From: a virus | Virus record (IMG/VR): IMGVR_UViG_3300044675_001892 | Location: 1 to 38,188 of that record | Strand: one strand, 5' to 3' | Length of the DNA: 38,188 nucleotides | Shown: piece after piece, positions 12,435 through 20,063 of the stretch | Numbering within the stretch: position 1 is the first letter of the stretch | How the letters are laid out: each line of letters begins with the position of its first letter | The notes under the pieces: generated by a model | The model's input: the letters and a program-made list of their open reading frames with translations, nothing else | What the model was told of the DNA's origin: nothing | The model's database searches: none | Made by a program: the position numbers and the translations under genes

Positions 12435-13216
12435 AGATAGCAGTGTTAGGTGCAGGCGGATTCTTAGGCAAAATTATTTGTGAATACCTAAGAAGTAATG
12501 GACATACTGTATTTGCTGTTACTCGTCGAGAGTTGACATTAACTGACTATCTATCTGTACAAAAATGGCTAGAGCAAACGTTACCAGATGCTGTTGTTAA
12601 TTGTGCAACTTCGGGCGGTAAGCAAAGGATGGGTGATGCTCTGCTAGATGATGTACAGAACAATTTAACTATTTTCCTAAATTTTTATAATAATAGTCAA
12701 TACTTTGACAAGTTTATTAATGTAGGGTCTGGTGCAGAGTTTGATCATTCTGCTAACATAGACCTTGCAAAAGAAGATCATATACTTAATGTATTTCCCA
12801 AAGACGGGTATGGGTATGCAAAAAATACGATTTCAAGATTATGTTTAGAACATTCTAAATTTTATACTCTAAGATTGTTTGGGTGCTTTGATAGTAGTGA
12901 TCCAGACTTTAGACTTTTTAAAAAATTTCTTAATAATGATCCGTTAGATCTTGTTGATCGTAAATTTGATTATTTCAGTGCTCAAGATTTTTGTCAAGTA
13001 ATAGACCACTACTTAAATAATCAAGTTGAATACCGCGATATCAATTGCGTGTATAAAGATAAACTTTATCTAAGTGAAATATTAAACAAGTTCAAGCCTG
13101 TAGAGATTTTAAAAAAATCAAATAATAATTATACCGGTGACGGAAGTAGATTAGCTAAATTAAAATTAAAACTAAACGGATTAGATAAATCTATAAAGGA
13201 ATATAAAGCGTTATGA
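12431..13216 (+). CDS. NAD-dependent sugar epimerase/reductase (extended SDR)
   Basis: 261 residues. The N-terminal nucleotide-binding motif is VLGAGGFLGKII, followed by DAVVNCATSGG, a serine-region FINVGSGAEFD and the catalytic YxxxK as YGYAKN. It is shorter than typical epimerases (about 300-320) and resembles dTDP-4-dehydrorhamnose reductase-type proteins. In a YerE-like pathway a reductase (YerF-type) would be expected; this gene is the best candidate. The second half is AT-rich, like the gene after it. Confidence 0.75.
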   Translation: MKIAVLGAGGFLGKIICEYLRSNGHTVFAVTRRELTLTDYLSVQKWLEQTLPDAVVNCATSGGKQRMGDALLDDVQNNLTIFLNFYNNSQYFDKFINVGSGAEFDHSANIDLAKEDHILNVFPKDGYGYAKNTISRLCLEHSKFYTLRLFGCFDSSDPDFRLFKKFLNNDPLDLVDRKFDYFSAQDFCQVIDHYLNNQVEYRDINCVYKDKLYLSEILNKFKPVEILKKSNNNYTGDGSRLAKLKLKLNGLDKSIKEYKAL

Positions 13217-14151
13217 AAAAGATTGTGTACGTTACTGGATGTTTGGGATTCATTGGTTATCATGTAACTAAAGCATGTTTAGACAAAGGTTGGTATGTGC
13301 GAGGCATCGACAAGGGAACTTACGCTGCTAATTGGAATCTATTGCCTGAATTAAAAAAGTATGATACGTTTACTTTTGAACACAAAGATATTAACGACTT
13401 AGACAGGATTTACGACTGTGACTATTTTATTAATACAGCCGCCGAAACTCATGTTGATAACAGTTTAGAAGAAAGCGACACCTTTGTTCACAGCAACATT
13501 AACGGTGTCCATCATATTTTAAAATTAATCAACCAAAAGAAATACCGCAGGCCTATCTTGTTACACTTTAGCACTGATGAAGTCTACGGTGATATTGATG
13601 AAGGAAGTCATTCAGAAGAGGATCTACTGTGTCCTAGTAATCCATACTCAGCAACTAAAGCAGCAGCAGACATGTTGATTATGGCATGGGGACGTAGTCA
13701 TAAACTACCTTACGTTATTGTTCGTCCTACTAACAATTACGGTATTGGACAGTATGTAGAAAAACTTATTCCCAAGACTTGTAAGTTTTTAACTGTGGGT
13801 AAAAAGATTGATCTTCATAATAACGGAACTCCGGTGCGTACTTGGTTGCACGCCAGCGATACTGCTAATGCAGTTATTACTATTATTGAAGCCGGAGTAG
13901 TTAACGAAATTTACAATATTAGTGGTGCTTATCAGACAGAGAATATTAATGTTGTAAAGAAGATTCTTGAACTATTCAAAGTAAAAGGATCATATGAAAA
14001 CTACATCACTCATATGGATCGTCAGGGACAGGACGTTAGATACAGTATTGACGACAGTAAGTTACAGGCACTAGGTTGGAAACCAAAAGCTGTATTTGAT
14101 AAAGAATTAAAGAAAATTGTTAAGTATTACAAAGACAACTTTATTTGGTAA
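13213..14151 (+). CDS. nucleotide-sugar 4,6-dehydratase-like SDR
   Basis: 312 residues. Motifs include VTGCLGFIGYHV (NAD binding), NTAAETHVDNS, HFSTDEVYGDI, the catalytic YSATKAA and RPTNNYGIGQYVEKLIP, all typical of RmlB/RfbG-type 4,6-dehydratases. The TDE triad of dehydratases is present as STDEVYG. This enzyme would make the 4-keto-6-deoxy intermediate used by the RfbH-like protein. No nucleotidyltransferase for CDP- or dTDP-sugar is seen in this operon. The 3' end overlaps the convergent gene by 11 bases with no hairpin terminator between them. Confidence 0.85.
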   Translation: MKKIVYVTGCLGFIGYHVTKACLDKGWYVRGIDKGTYAANWNLLPELKKYDTFTFEHKDINDLDRIYDCDYFINTAAETHVDNSLEESDTFVHSNINGVHHILKLINQKKYRRPILLHFSTDEVYGDIDEGSHSEEDLLCPSNPYSATKAAADMLIMAWGRSHKLPYVIVRPTNNYGIGQYVEKLIPKTCKFLTVGKKIDLHNNGTPVRTWLHASDTANAVITIIEAGVVNEIYNISGAYQTENINVVKKILELFKVKGSYENYITHMDRQGQDVRYSIDDSKLQALGWKPKAVFDKELKKIVKYYKDNFIW

Positions 14152-14650
14152 AGCCGTTATTGTAGTTAACATTATCAAACTCTATTAAACTTGCACGAGG
14201 ATTTTTAATCCAAAAGTCAACAGCACTAACAACCTGTTGATATGGTATTGAATCATACTGTGTCCAGTTTTCAAGGAATCCCATTTTCAATAACAACATT
14301 GGAAATTGGGATTCTTTTTTTAATTTCTTGTGTTCAATTTCAATAAGTTTTTTTGCAGTAGCATAACGAATAATGTCTGGATTCGGATAGTCAGCAGCCA
14401 TTGATCCGCAAGTTATAATAGAAGTTTTATTATGTAACCGTTTTAGAAAGTCGTATTGTATAGTATGTATATGTAAATTGTTAATGAACAGATCAGCAGT
14501 CTCTGCTAAGTTAACAACTTCTTCAAACTTTTCAGGCAGGTTATAACCATTTGATCTAGACACACCTACAACCTCATGACCTGATTGTGTTAAGTAATTG
14601 AAAAAGGCGAGCCCGAGCCCGCCTGTGTGTCCTGTGATTACAACTCGCAT
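14141..14650 (-). CDS. short-chain dehydrogenase/reductase
   Basis: 169 residues, shorter than the classical 250. It has the Rossmann motif ITGHTGGLGLAFF, an N-N motif (FINNLHI), a Ser-bearing strand (IITCGSMAA) and the catalytic YATAKK (YxxxK). It starts one base from the end of the AhpD-like gene (TGATG-type overlap), so it belongs to the peroxiredoxin transcript but may work with the convergent sugar operon. Substrate unknown. Confidence 0.78.
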   Translation of the reverse strand: MRVVITGHTGGLGLAFFNYLTQSGHEVVGVSRSNGYNLPEKFEEVVNLAETADLFINNLHIHTIQYDFLKRLHNKTSIITCGSMAADYPNPDIIRYATAKKLIEIEHKKLKKESQFPMLLLKMGFLENWTQYDSIPYQQVVSAVDFWIKNPRASLIEFDNVNYNNGFTK

Positions 14651-15156
14651 CAGCTATTTAAAACTTTTGCCACCGAGTTCATAACAGAAGCGATTCTACC
14701 AATATCACGTAACTGTTCTACAGTGTAGCCTTCGGTCTTCAATGTTTCGTAATGTGCTTTCACACAGAAATGGCATTTGCCCACAATACTAGCTGCTAAA
14801 CTAAATGCTTCAAAGTTTGACTTAGTAGTTCCACCGTGGTTTGCAATAGCGTTCATACGTAGCTGTGCTGGCAATCCTTTGAGTGCAGGATCATCGGCCA
14901 TTTCAACATATGGATACCACACATTGTTCTGTGCCATGATACTTGCCGCAGTCATTGCCGACTCAGCATGTACAGGTGCATCTGCTAGTAAAATGCTTAA
15001 TACTTTACCGTTGCCAGTTGCAGCCAAAGCAGCCACAGCACAACCTAGGGCAACATCGGCATCTAGCGTACTTCGTACTAATACTGCATCTAGATTTAAC
15101 TTAGTGTCCTTAGCATAATCAGGTAATGCACCTTTAATTGTATCAATAAAACTCAT
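14650..15156 (-). CDS. ahpD: AhpD-like alkylhydroperoxidase (CMD domain)
   Basis: 168 residues. The AhpD redox signature CxxCxxxH is present as KCHFCVKAHYE (C128, C131, H135), with an upstream Glu-rich helix. In mycobacteria AhpD, a thiol-disulfide adaptor, re-reduces AhpC. Here an AhpC-type peroxiredoxin is two genes upstream in the same operon, so a complete peroxide-reducing pair is plausible. The gene overlaps the SGNH gene by four bases. Acts in the cytoplasm. Confidence 0.88.
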   Translation of the reverse strand: MSFIDTIKGALPDYAKDTKLNLDAVLVRSTLDADVALGCAVAALAATGNGKVLSILLADAPVHAESAMTAASIMAQNNVWYPYVEMADDPALKGLPAQLRMNAIANHGGTTKSNFEAFSLAASIVGKCHFCVKAHYETLKTEGYTVEQLRDIGRIASVMNSVAKVLNS

Positions 15157-15548
15157 TTTGTCATCTCCGCTAATTGTTTATATCCATTGTATGTAGGATG
15201 TACCTTATCTTTCGATAGCTCCGGAATTGTCAAAATAGTGTCACCGTAACTGTTAGCAATGATTCTAACAATATCTTGAACTGACGGTTTGATAGGCGGC
15301 ATAACCCACATCACTTTTTTTGCATAAATCTGTTGACGCAACAATAATAGTTCTTTAAAACTATTCATAGTGTCCGGGTCGTTAGTTCCAAGACTGATAA
15401 TAACAGTGTTGGCAGATAAATCATTAACAATATTTCTATTGTTCCAGGTACGACTGTTAATACCGCTCTTAACAATAGCAACACATTCTTTACGAATTGT
15501 GCTAATGCCATGAGCGATACTATCGCCTAAGATAAGGCAATCTAACAT
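15153..15548 (-). CDS. small SGNH-hydrolase-like protein
   Basis: 131 residues from the ATG overlapping the peroxiredoxin stop (TAATG). SGNH blocks are visible: block I LILGDSIAHG (catalytic Ser), block III IISLGTNDPD, and block V DKVHPTYNGY (Asp and His). There is no signal peptide, so it would act inside the cell or in the virion. It may be a small esterase or deacylase, perhaps acting on an acylated sugar; inference only. A second SGNH-like protein is at 33851-34543. Confidence 0.75.
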   Translation of the reverse strand: MLDCLILGDSIAHGISTIRKECVAIVKSGINSRTWNNRNIVNDLSANTVIISLGTNDPDTMNSFKELLLLRQQIYAKKVMWVMPPIKPSVQDIVRIIANSYGDTILTIPELSKDKVHPTYNGYKQLAEMTK

Positions 15549-16087
15549 TACAGAGTCTCGCCGCCTACTGTACGGTTGCAAGCACACAGTTCGCCTGTTT
15601 GCAATGCGTCCAATACACGAAGTGTTTCTTCTGGACTACGACCAACGTTCAAGTTGTTGACAGTAACGTGTTGGATAACGTTTTCTGGGTCAACAATGAA
15701 TGTTGCACGAAGTGCGGCACCTGCTGGAGCGTACATAACGCCCAACTGTTCAATCAAACTCAACTCACCACGCTGTGTGTCTGCGAATTGATTGTGGGTA
15801 ATCTTAACTAGATCACTGTGACTCTTTTGCCATGCTACTTTGCAGAACTCATTGTCTGTACTGCCTGTTAGCAGAACTGCATCACGATCCGCAAAATCAC
15901 CTGTTAGCTTGTCGTAGGCTACAATTTCTGTAGGGCAAACAAACGTAAAGTCCTTAGGATAGTAAACGATTACTTTCCACTTGCCTTCAAAGCTCTGGTC
16001 TGTAATTGTAAAGAATGCATCTTCTGGTTGTCCTGGCTTAACGCCTGTGACTGCAAATGGGGCTAATTTATCGCCGACTGTTTTCAT
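15548..16087 (-). CDS. ahpC: AhpC/TSA-family 2-Cys peroxiredoxin
   Basis: 179 residues. The peroxidatic Cys lies in FTFVCPTEI (C51) and the resolving Cys near the C-terminus in GELCACNRTVGG. Length and motifs match AhpC proteins of the kind paired with AhpD. The start has AGGAG eight bases upstream. The promoter at 16146-16174 and a palindrome overlapping the expected transcription start suggest regulated expression. Function: reduction of H2O2 and organic peroxides in the infected cell. Confidence 0.93.
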   Translation of the reverse strand: MKTVGDKLAPFAVTGVKPGQPEDAFFTITDQSFEGKWKVIVYYPKDFTFVCPTEIVAYDKLTGDFADRDAVLLTGSTDNEFCKVAWQKSHSDLVKITHNQFADTQRGELSLIEQLGVMYAPAGAALRATFIVDPENVIQHVTVNNLNVGRSPEETLRVLDALQTGELCACNRTVGGETL

Positions 16088-16129
16088 ATCTTCTCCTGTG
16101 TGTTAAATGAAAAAACTTCTGTACATCTT

Positions 16130-16142
16130 CTGTACTGTACAG
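16130..16142. promoter_or_regulatory. operator-like palindrome at the ahpC start site
   Basis: CTGTACTGTACAG is a perfect 13-base palindrome around a central T. Further TGTAC half-sites lie on each side (near 16120 and 16149). It overlaps the predicted transcription start of the ahpC promoter, a typical repressor position. Confidence 0.45.
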
Positions 16143-16145
16143 TTT

Positions 16146-16174
16146 ATTGTACATATATTTACAATAGAAATCAA
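16146..16174 (-). promoter_or_regulatory. promoter of the peroxiredoxin operon
   Basis: TTGATT, 17-base spacer, TACAAT on the minus strand. The expected start is near 16139, giving a leader of about 50 bases before ahpC. Confidence 0.65.
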
Positions 16175-16296
16175 CTAAAAACTCATGGTTTACCATTGTA
16201 TTTTCCTATGACTGTAATAGGTTATTAAGTACCAAGTTTTAAAAATTATATACCCAGTAAATACGATTACACTACAACTTGGGACTAGGAGTAAAA

Positions 16297-16578
16297 ATGG
16301 GCGATATTTTTAAAATTATCGGCGATCTTGGTATGCCTGTTGCGGCAGCACTTGCTGGTGGGTACTTTGTGTACTTGACTATCAAGCTGTTGTTGCAGGG
16401 CGTTCTTGGATCAATAAAAGGAATGGCTGGTATTATTACAGCACTTGATAATCGTGTTAAGACCATGAATCACGATGTTATACGTATTGACACAATCGTA
16501 TCTAATGCACTAGGTCTACGTCCTGACGCAGATCGTATTGCTCGTGCAGACGGTAAAAACGATGCAAGGAGAGACTAA
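16297..16578 (+). CDS. small membrane protein with C-terminal helix (holin-like)
   Basis: 93 residues starting MGDIFKIIGDLGMPVAAALAGG, with AGGAG at ideal spacing before the ATG. It has one transmembrane segment at about residues 12-35, then an amphipathic region (ALDNRVKTMNHDVIRIDTIVSNALGL) likely to form a helical bundle or coiled coil. It is paralogous to the protein at 16911-17246 in layout and sequence. A role in membrane lesion formation is possible but not shown. The gene overlaps the next by one base. Confidence 0.75.
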   Translation: MGDIFKIIGDLGMPVAAALAGGYFVYLTIKLLLQGVLGSIKGMAGIITALDNRVKTMNHDVIRIDTIVSNALGLRPDADRIARADGKNDARRD

Positions 16579-16772
16579 TGTTGCACCTTGAATACAATTG
16601 GGATCTGCACCCGGACAAAATTATACTAGATGACGAACTAAACACTGATCGGCTAGGTTGGAAGGGCGGAGACATTTTTAAATTCATCAATGTTGACGGT
16701 AAGCAAATGCTGGTCAAAATGGATCCCCTAGTTGCTTTTGTTAAAGGCTTTAAGGTGAACTGCAATGAGTAA
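16578..16772 (+). CDS. phage protein of 64 residues, unknown function
   Basis: Starts MLHLEYNWDLHPDKIILDDEL and is acidic in the first half, with LGWKGGDIFKFINVDGKQMLVKMDPLV suggesting a small beta-barrel. No membrane segment. AAGGAG precedes the start. It is translationally linked to both neighbours in a four-gene cassette. I do not recognise a family with certainty. Confidence 0.72.
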   Translation: MLHLEYNWDLHPDKIILDDELNTDRLGWKGGDIFKFINVDGKQMLVKMDPLVAFVKGFKVNCNE

Positions 16773-16911
16773 ATGGAATACTTGGTATGACAACTTGCCA
16801 GAGCATACAAAACAATATTTAAAATCTCAACCAATTTGGCACGACATTGACATGTGGAAAGCTGGCATATTGGGTGCAGTAGTAGGGTTCATTCTAGGAG
16901 TAATATTATAA
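16765..16911 (+). CDS. 48-residue single-pass membrane protein
   Basis: Begins MSKWNTWYDNLPEHTKQYL and ends in a hydrophobic segment (AGILGAVVGFILGVIL) that forms a C-terminal transmembrane helix. It overlaps the preceding gene by eight bases and the following one by one base (TAATG). The hydrophilic, aromatic N-terminus probably faces the cytoplasm. Together with the two flanking holin-like proteins it makes a membrane cassette. Confidence 0.75.
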   Translation: MSKWNTWYDNLPEHTKQYLKSQPIWHDIDMWKAGILGAVVGFILGVIL

Positions 16912-17246
16912 TGGATGTCGTTGAATTAGTAAACAAATATGGCTTCCCTATTGTTATGGCAGTAGGGATGGGATTCATTATCAAGTATGTGTGGGAATGG
17001 GCCACTAAGGAAGTGAAGCCAGTTATATCAGATGCCAACACAGTGTTGATTGCACTGATTGATCGAATACGTATGTTAGACAATGACCTTATCAGACTTA
17101 ACCAAAAAGTTAATACAGTATTACATCTACGTGGTAAGACCATTGAGTTTGAACGTGTAGAAGCAGAGAAAGCAATTAATAAGATAGACCGCCCTAAAAG
17201 CGAGGGTAACGAAGATACTAAGTCAGCTGCCTCAGGTGAAAGTTGA
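16911..17246 (+). CDS. membrane protein with C-terminal helix, paralogue of 16297-16578
   Basis: 111 residues from MDVVELVNKYGFPIVMAVG. One transmembrane segment at about residues 11-30, then a helical stretch (IDRIRMLDNDLIRLNQKVNTVLHLRG) that aligns with the corresponding part of the first protein in the cassette, and a charged, disordered tail. The pair may be holin and antiholin or two subunits of a membrane complex. AGGAG lies 12 bases before the ATG. Confidence 0.75.
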   Translation: MDVVELVNKYGFPIVMAVGMGFIIKYVWEWATKEVKPVISDANTVLIALIDRIRMLDNDLIRLNQKVNTVLHLRGKTIEFERVEAEKAINKIDRPKSEGNEDTKSAASGES

Positions 17247-17249
17247 TTT

Positions 17250-17660
17250 GAGAAAGTTTTGCTAGATTGTGAAGCCATACGACACCCTCTACGGAGGGTG
17301 ATCTTATGATGTTTGCTGAGTTGCTCTGCACACACTTGACAGTAGGTATTTGATCTTCACTCTTCTGGGCTCTGTACCTTACCCCACCTACTACGACTTT
17401 TAAAGGAACTGCGGTGTCACTGCTCCTATGAGAGTATAGAAAATCTTTTCAACTATTATGACAATCCAAACGTTTCGTGCCAGTGGGCAGACGTTTAAGC
17501 ATCCTCTCGGGTAGTGGATTGAAACTGCCTTCGCAATGAGGCTAGGTCAGTGGGTCACACGTCAGAACCTTGACCAACAGAAAGTTACCGGTGCTGTCTC
17601 ACCTTAAGTTGCGAATAGTGGGAGTGTGAATGTAAGTGTGTAACTTACATTATACAGGTT
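17250..17660. ncRNA. gene-free, hairpin-rich region; candidate structured RNA
   Basis: No ORF of note. Clear local stems: CACCCTC-TACG-GAGGGTG (17283-17300), AAACGT...ACGTTT around TGCC-AGTG-GGCA, GCCT...AGGC, GGTCA...TTGACC, and TGTAAGT-GTGTA-ACTTACA. GTAGGT pairs with ACCTAC over about 50 bases. A TATAAT preceded by CCTG at 17649-17654 on the minus strand resembles the -10 boxes of the tRNA promoters, so transcription may run leftward. No T-loop, tmRNA, RNase P or 6S signature could be seen. It could be a phage large ncRNA class. Confidence 0.45.
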
Positions 17661-17701
17661 ATCCAAAATGATCGCGACCGAAATGGCGATCTATTTTGGA
17701 T
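17661..17701. terminator. 15-16 base-pair hairpin between convergent units
   Basis: ATCCAAAAT-GATCGC pairs with GCGATC-TATTTTGGAT around a 10-base loop, almost perfectly. It lies between the rightward small-gene cassette and the leftward cyclase gene. There is no T-run on either side, so termination is uncertain; it could instead protect a 3' end or belong to the candidate RNA. Confidence 0.45.
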
Positions 17702-17718
17702 TAGTAGTCCTGTAGATA

Positions 17719-19779
17719 TTACTTACTTGTGGCTATGAATACGCCGTTCCAATCAGCTGGTAGTACTTGTGTCTTTTGGAACTCACAGCGTTCTATCCAC
17801 ATGTCGTAGTATTTTTTCATTTGCCCGTCGAACTCATGTTTAAGTTCTTCGCACAGCTGAATAGCATCGTCCCATTTCTGCTGTCTATAACACAGGTGCA
17901 TTTCATTGTGAGTCTCTTGTGCTAACAAATATTCAGCAGCAACAGTTACATCAGGATCAAGAACTGTATAGATAGCAACTCCTACTGACTTACCTTTAAC
18001 AGCTAGGTCGTCGATCTTAAGGAAGAAGAATTCGTTAGCACAACGTTCAACGGTTGCACCGCCTACTAATAACAAGCATCCGTATTCTTTACACTTACTT
18101 TCAATTCGTGCCGCAGTACTAACAGCATCGCCTAGTACATCGTAACTGTGTCTAGCAGTACTGCCCATCTCACCAATGTAGCCCAGTCCTGTATTAATAC
18201 CTGCACCCATACCAACTGGAGGACGTCCTTGCGGAACAATCACATCTCGGTTAAATGTATCTACAGCTTTAAGCATTTTCAATCCTGTGCGAACTGCTGT
18301 TGAAGGATGATTAAGATCTTCAATAGGTGCATTGTGTATGTGCATACTAGCATCGCCAATGTACTTGATGATCATACCATCTGCATCTAATACAGGTTGT
18401 GTAATAGCATCCATGTAGCCGTTCATTATTTTTGTAAGTCCTGCAACATCATCGCCGAATGATTCACCTAAGGGTGTAAAACCACGTAAGTCCGAGAACA
18501 GTATGCTGACTTCTTTCTTAACACCTTTCTTGATCAAGTCTGGGTTTTCTTGTAGCAGTCTAACCACTGTAGGACTAGCGTAGCCTGCAAACTGTTTCTT
18601 GATTGCCTGCTTTTGTAAGAATTCGCTTACGAATTTAACTCCGTATGCATGTAATGCCACAAGCAATATGCCACTGACAAAAGCAGTAGCATCAAACAAA
18701 TAAAGATACTGGCTATAAGCATACATGCTGACAGCAACACCACCCACAGAAAGAGCAACCACTGTTCCAAGTCCAACATATACCCACCTTGTTAAAAATA
18801 ATAATAGTACACCTGCTGCTAGGAGTACAATAATTTCTACACCATCTGCATAATCCGGACGCTGAATGGTTACATTGTTAATCATTGTGCCTATTACTGC
18901 GGCCTGTACTTCGTGTGGAAATACTGCACCCTTACTAGTAGGTAAAGGATTTGCAATGCCTGCGGCTGTTGGGCCCACGATTACAATCGCACCTGCTAGG
19001 TCTTTTGGAAGATTTAACATACTGACTGATTGACTGGTCTGACTCCAATCAATCCATATGCGACCTAAGTTGTCTGTTGCCACAGGACCAAACTTTGGAA
19101 TACGCATTTTTTCAACGCCACCTTCAAACAGTTTGACCTGGAACGTTGTATCGCCTGCCGCTACGCGGAGTGTCTCCATAGCTAAACTAGGATATAACTT
19201 ACCGTCCACTGTGACAATTAACGGCAATCTGCGATTAACACCATCTACTTCTGGCAGTGTGTTTACAATACCAATACCTGCTGCTGCGTTTTCTAACACA
19301 GGCACGTTAGCAATTAGACCTGGATACTGTATGATTTGATCTAAGTGTTCTGGACCTAATACTGCTGAGCCAGGATTACGAGGTTCGTTCTTAGTCTTTT
19401 GTGCAGGAATGCTGCCCAATACTACTGGATATTCTTTTAGAGTTTTACCCAGTTGACTGTCACCACCTGTACGATCTGATTCTGGCATGAGTACGTTGAG
19501 TACCACAAGGCCCGCTCCCCTCTGATATAAATCTCGTATAAGTCGGGAATACTCAACACGAGGTAACGGCCATTGTCCATATTTGTCTAAGCTCCCTTCA
19601 TCAATGTTTACTGTAACAATGTTGTTAACAGTAGTTTCTTTAGCGGTGATTAGCGTATCAAAATAGCGTAGTCTTATACTTTCTACAAAGACAGGATCAG
19701 CAATTCTTATACTTAAAATAAGTGCCAATGTCAGCAGTGCTGTCCATGGACTAGTTAAAATTTTTTTAATTTTTGACAT
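17719..19779 (-). CDS. CHASE2-domain class III adenylate/guanylate cyclase
   Basis: 686 residues from the ATG overlapping the upstream stop. N-terminal transmembrane helix (about 12-28), extracytoplasmic CHASE2 sensor (about 30-310), three further transmembrane segments (about 312-385), then a class III cyclase domain (about 420-610). Catalytic residues seen: metal-binding D430 (FSDLRGFT) and D476 (KYIGDAS), adenine-selecting K472 and D551 (DVLGDAV), and R558. The usual Asn of VNxAAR is Ser (VSTAAR, S554), a departure at the transition-state position. The C-terminal tail with a repeat-like helix pair and DWNGVFIAT matches bacterial CHASE2 cyclases. I know of no characterised phage example. 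Confidence 0.88.
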   Translation of the reverse strand: MSKIKKILTSPWTALLTLALILSIRIADPVFVESIRLRYFDTLITAKETTVNNIVTVNIDEGSLDKYGQWPLPRVEYSRLIRDLYQRGAGLVVLNVLMPESDRTGGDSQLGKTLKEYPVVLGSIPAQKTKNEPRNPGSAVLGPEHLDQIIQYPGLIANVPVLENAAAGIGIVNTLPEVDGVNRRLPLIVTVDGKLYPSLAMETLRVAAGDTTFQVKLFEGGVEKMRIPKFGPVATDNLGRIWIDWSQTSQSVSMLNLPKDLAGAIVIVGPTAAGIANPLPTSKGAVFPHEVQAAVIGTMINNVTIQRPDYADGVEIIVLLAAGVLLLFLTRWVYVGLGTVVALSVGGVAVSMYAYSQYLYLFDATAFVSGILLVALHAYGVKFVSEFLQKQAIKKQFAGYASPTVVRLLQENPDLIKKGVKKEVSILFSDLRGFTPLGESFGDDVAGLTKIMNGYMDAITQPVLDADGMIIKYIGDASMHIHNAPIEDLNHPSTAVRTGLKMLKAVDTFNRDVIVPQGRPPVGMGAGINTGLGYIGEMGSTARHSYDVLGDAVSTAARIESKCKEYGCLLLVGGATVERCANEFFFLKIDDLAVKGKSVGVAIYTVLDPDVTVAAEYLLAQETHNEMHLCYRQQKWDDAIQLCEELKHEFDGQMKKYYDMWIERCEFQKTQVLPADWNGVFIATSK

Positions 19780-20063
19780 TAGCAGTTCCAACGACTTAAT
19801 GCTTTGGCTTTTGGAGTAGGGCGTCCCTTCTCGTCTTTCATTGGTCCTTTGTTACCCGACATACGAGCACAGAAACTCTTACGGCGTTTTGCATCCTTGC
19901 TGCCTGCTTTTAATTTACTAGGCTTAGTAGTAACTGCTGTTTTTAATTTACTACCTGGATTCTCTCTACGATAAGCATTAACAGCTTTTTGACTTAGGCC
20001 GTCTGTCTTATCTTTTCTATTGACTTTATTCCAGTCTTCATTAATAAATTCGTGTGCTCTCAT
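19779..20063 (-). CDS. small basic protein with DUF6321-like C-terminus and targeting-like N-terminus
   Basis: 94 residues. The C-terminal block DAKRRKSFCARMSGNKGPM followed by KDEKGRPTPKAKALSRWNC resembles a domain common in large phages (probably DUF6321); its function is unknown. The N-terminus MRAHEFINEDW resembles T4 capsid-targeting sequences and has an I-x-E site (INE) of the kind cut by the prohead protease. It may be an internal head protein. It overlaps its neighbours by one and four bases. Confidence 0.75.
   Translation of the reverse strand: MRAHEFINEDWNKVNRKDKTDGLSQKAVNAYRRENPGSKLKTAVTTKPSKLKAGSKDAKRRKSFCARMSGNKGPMKDEKGRPTPKAKALSRWNC

Noticed and set aside
16130-16142. LexA (SOS) box
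   Set aside because: The half-site spacing is too short for the CTGT-N8-ACAG form; kept only as an unassigned operator-like palindrome.
17250-17660. tmRNA, RNase P RNA or 6S RNA
   Set aside because: No T-loop/CCA end, no tag reading frame, and none of the conserved RNase P or 6S segments could be found.
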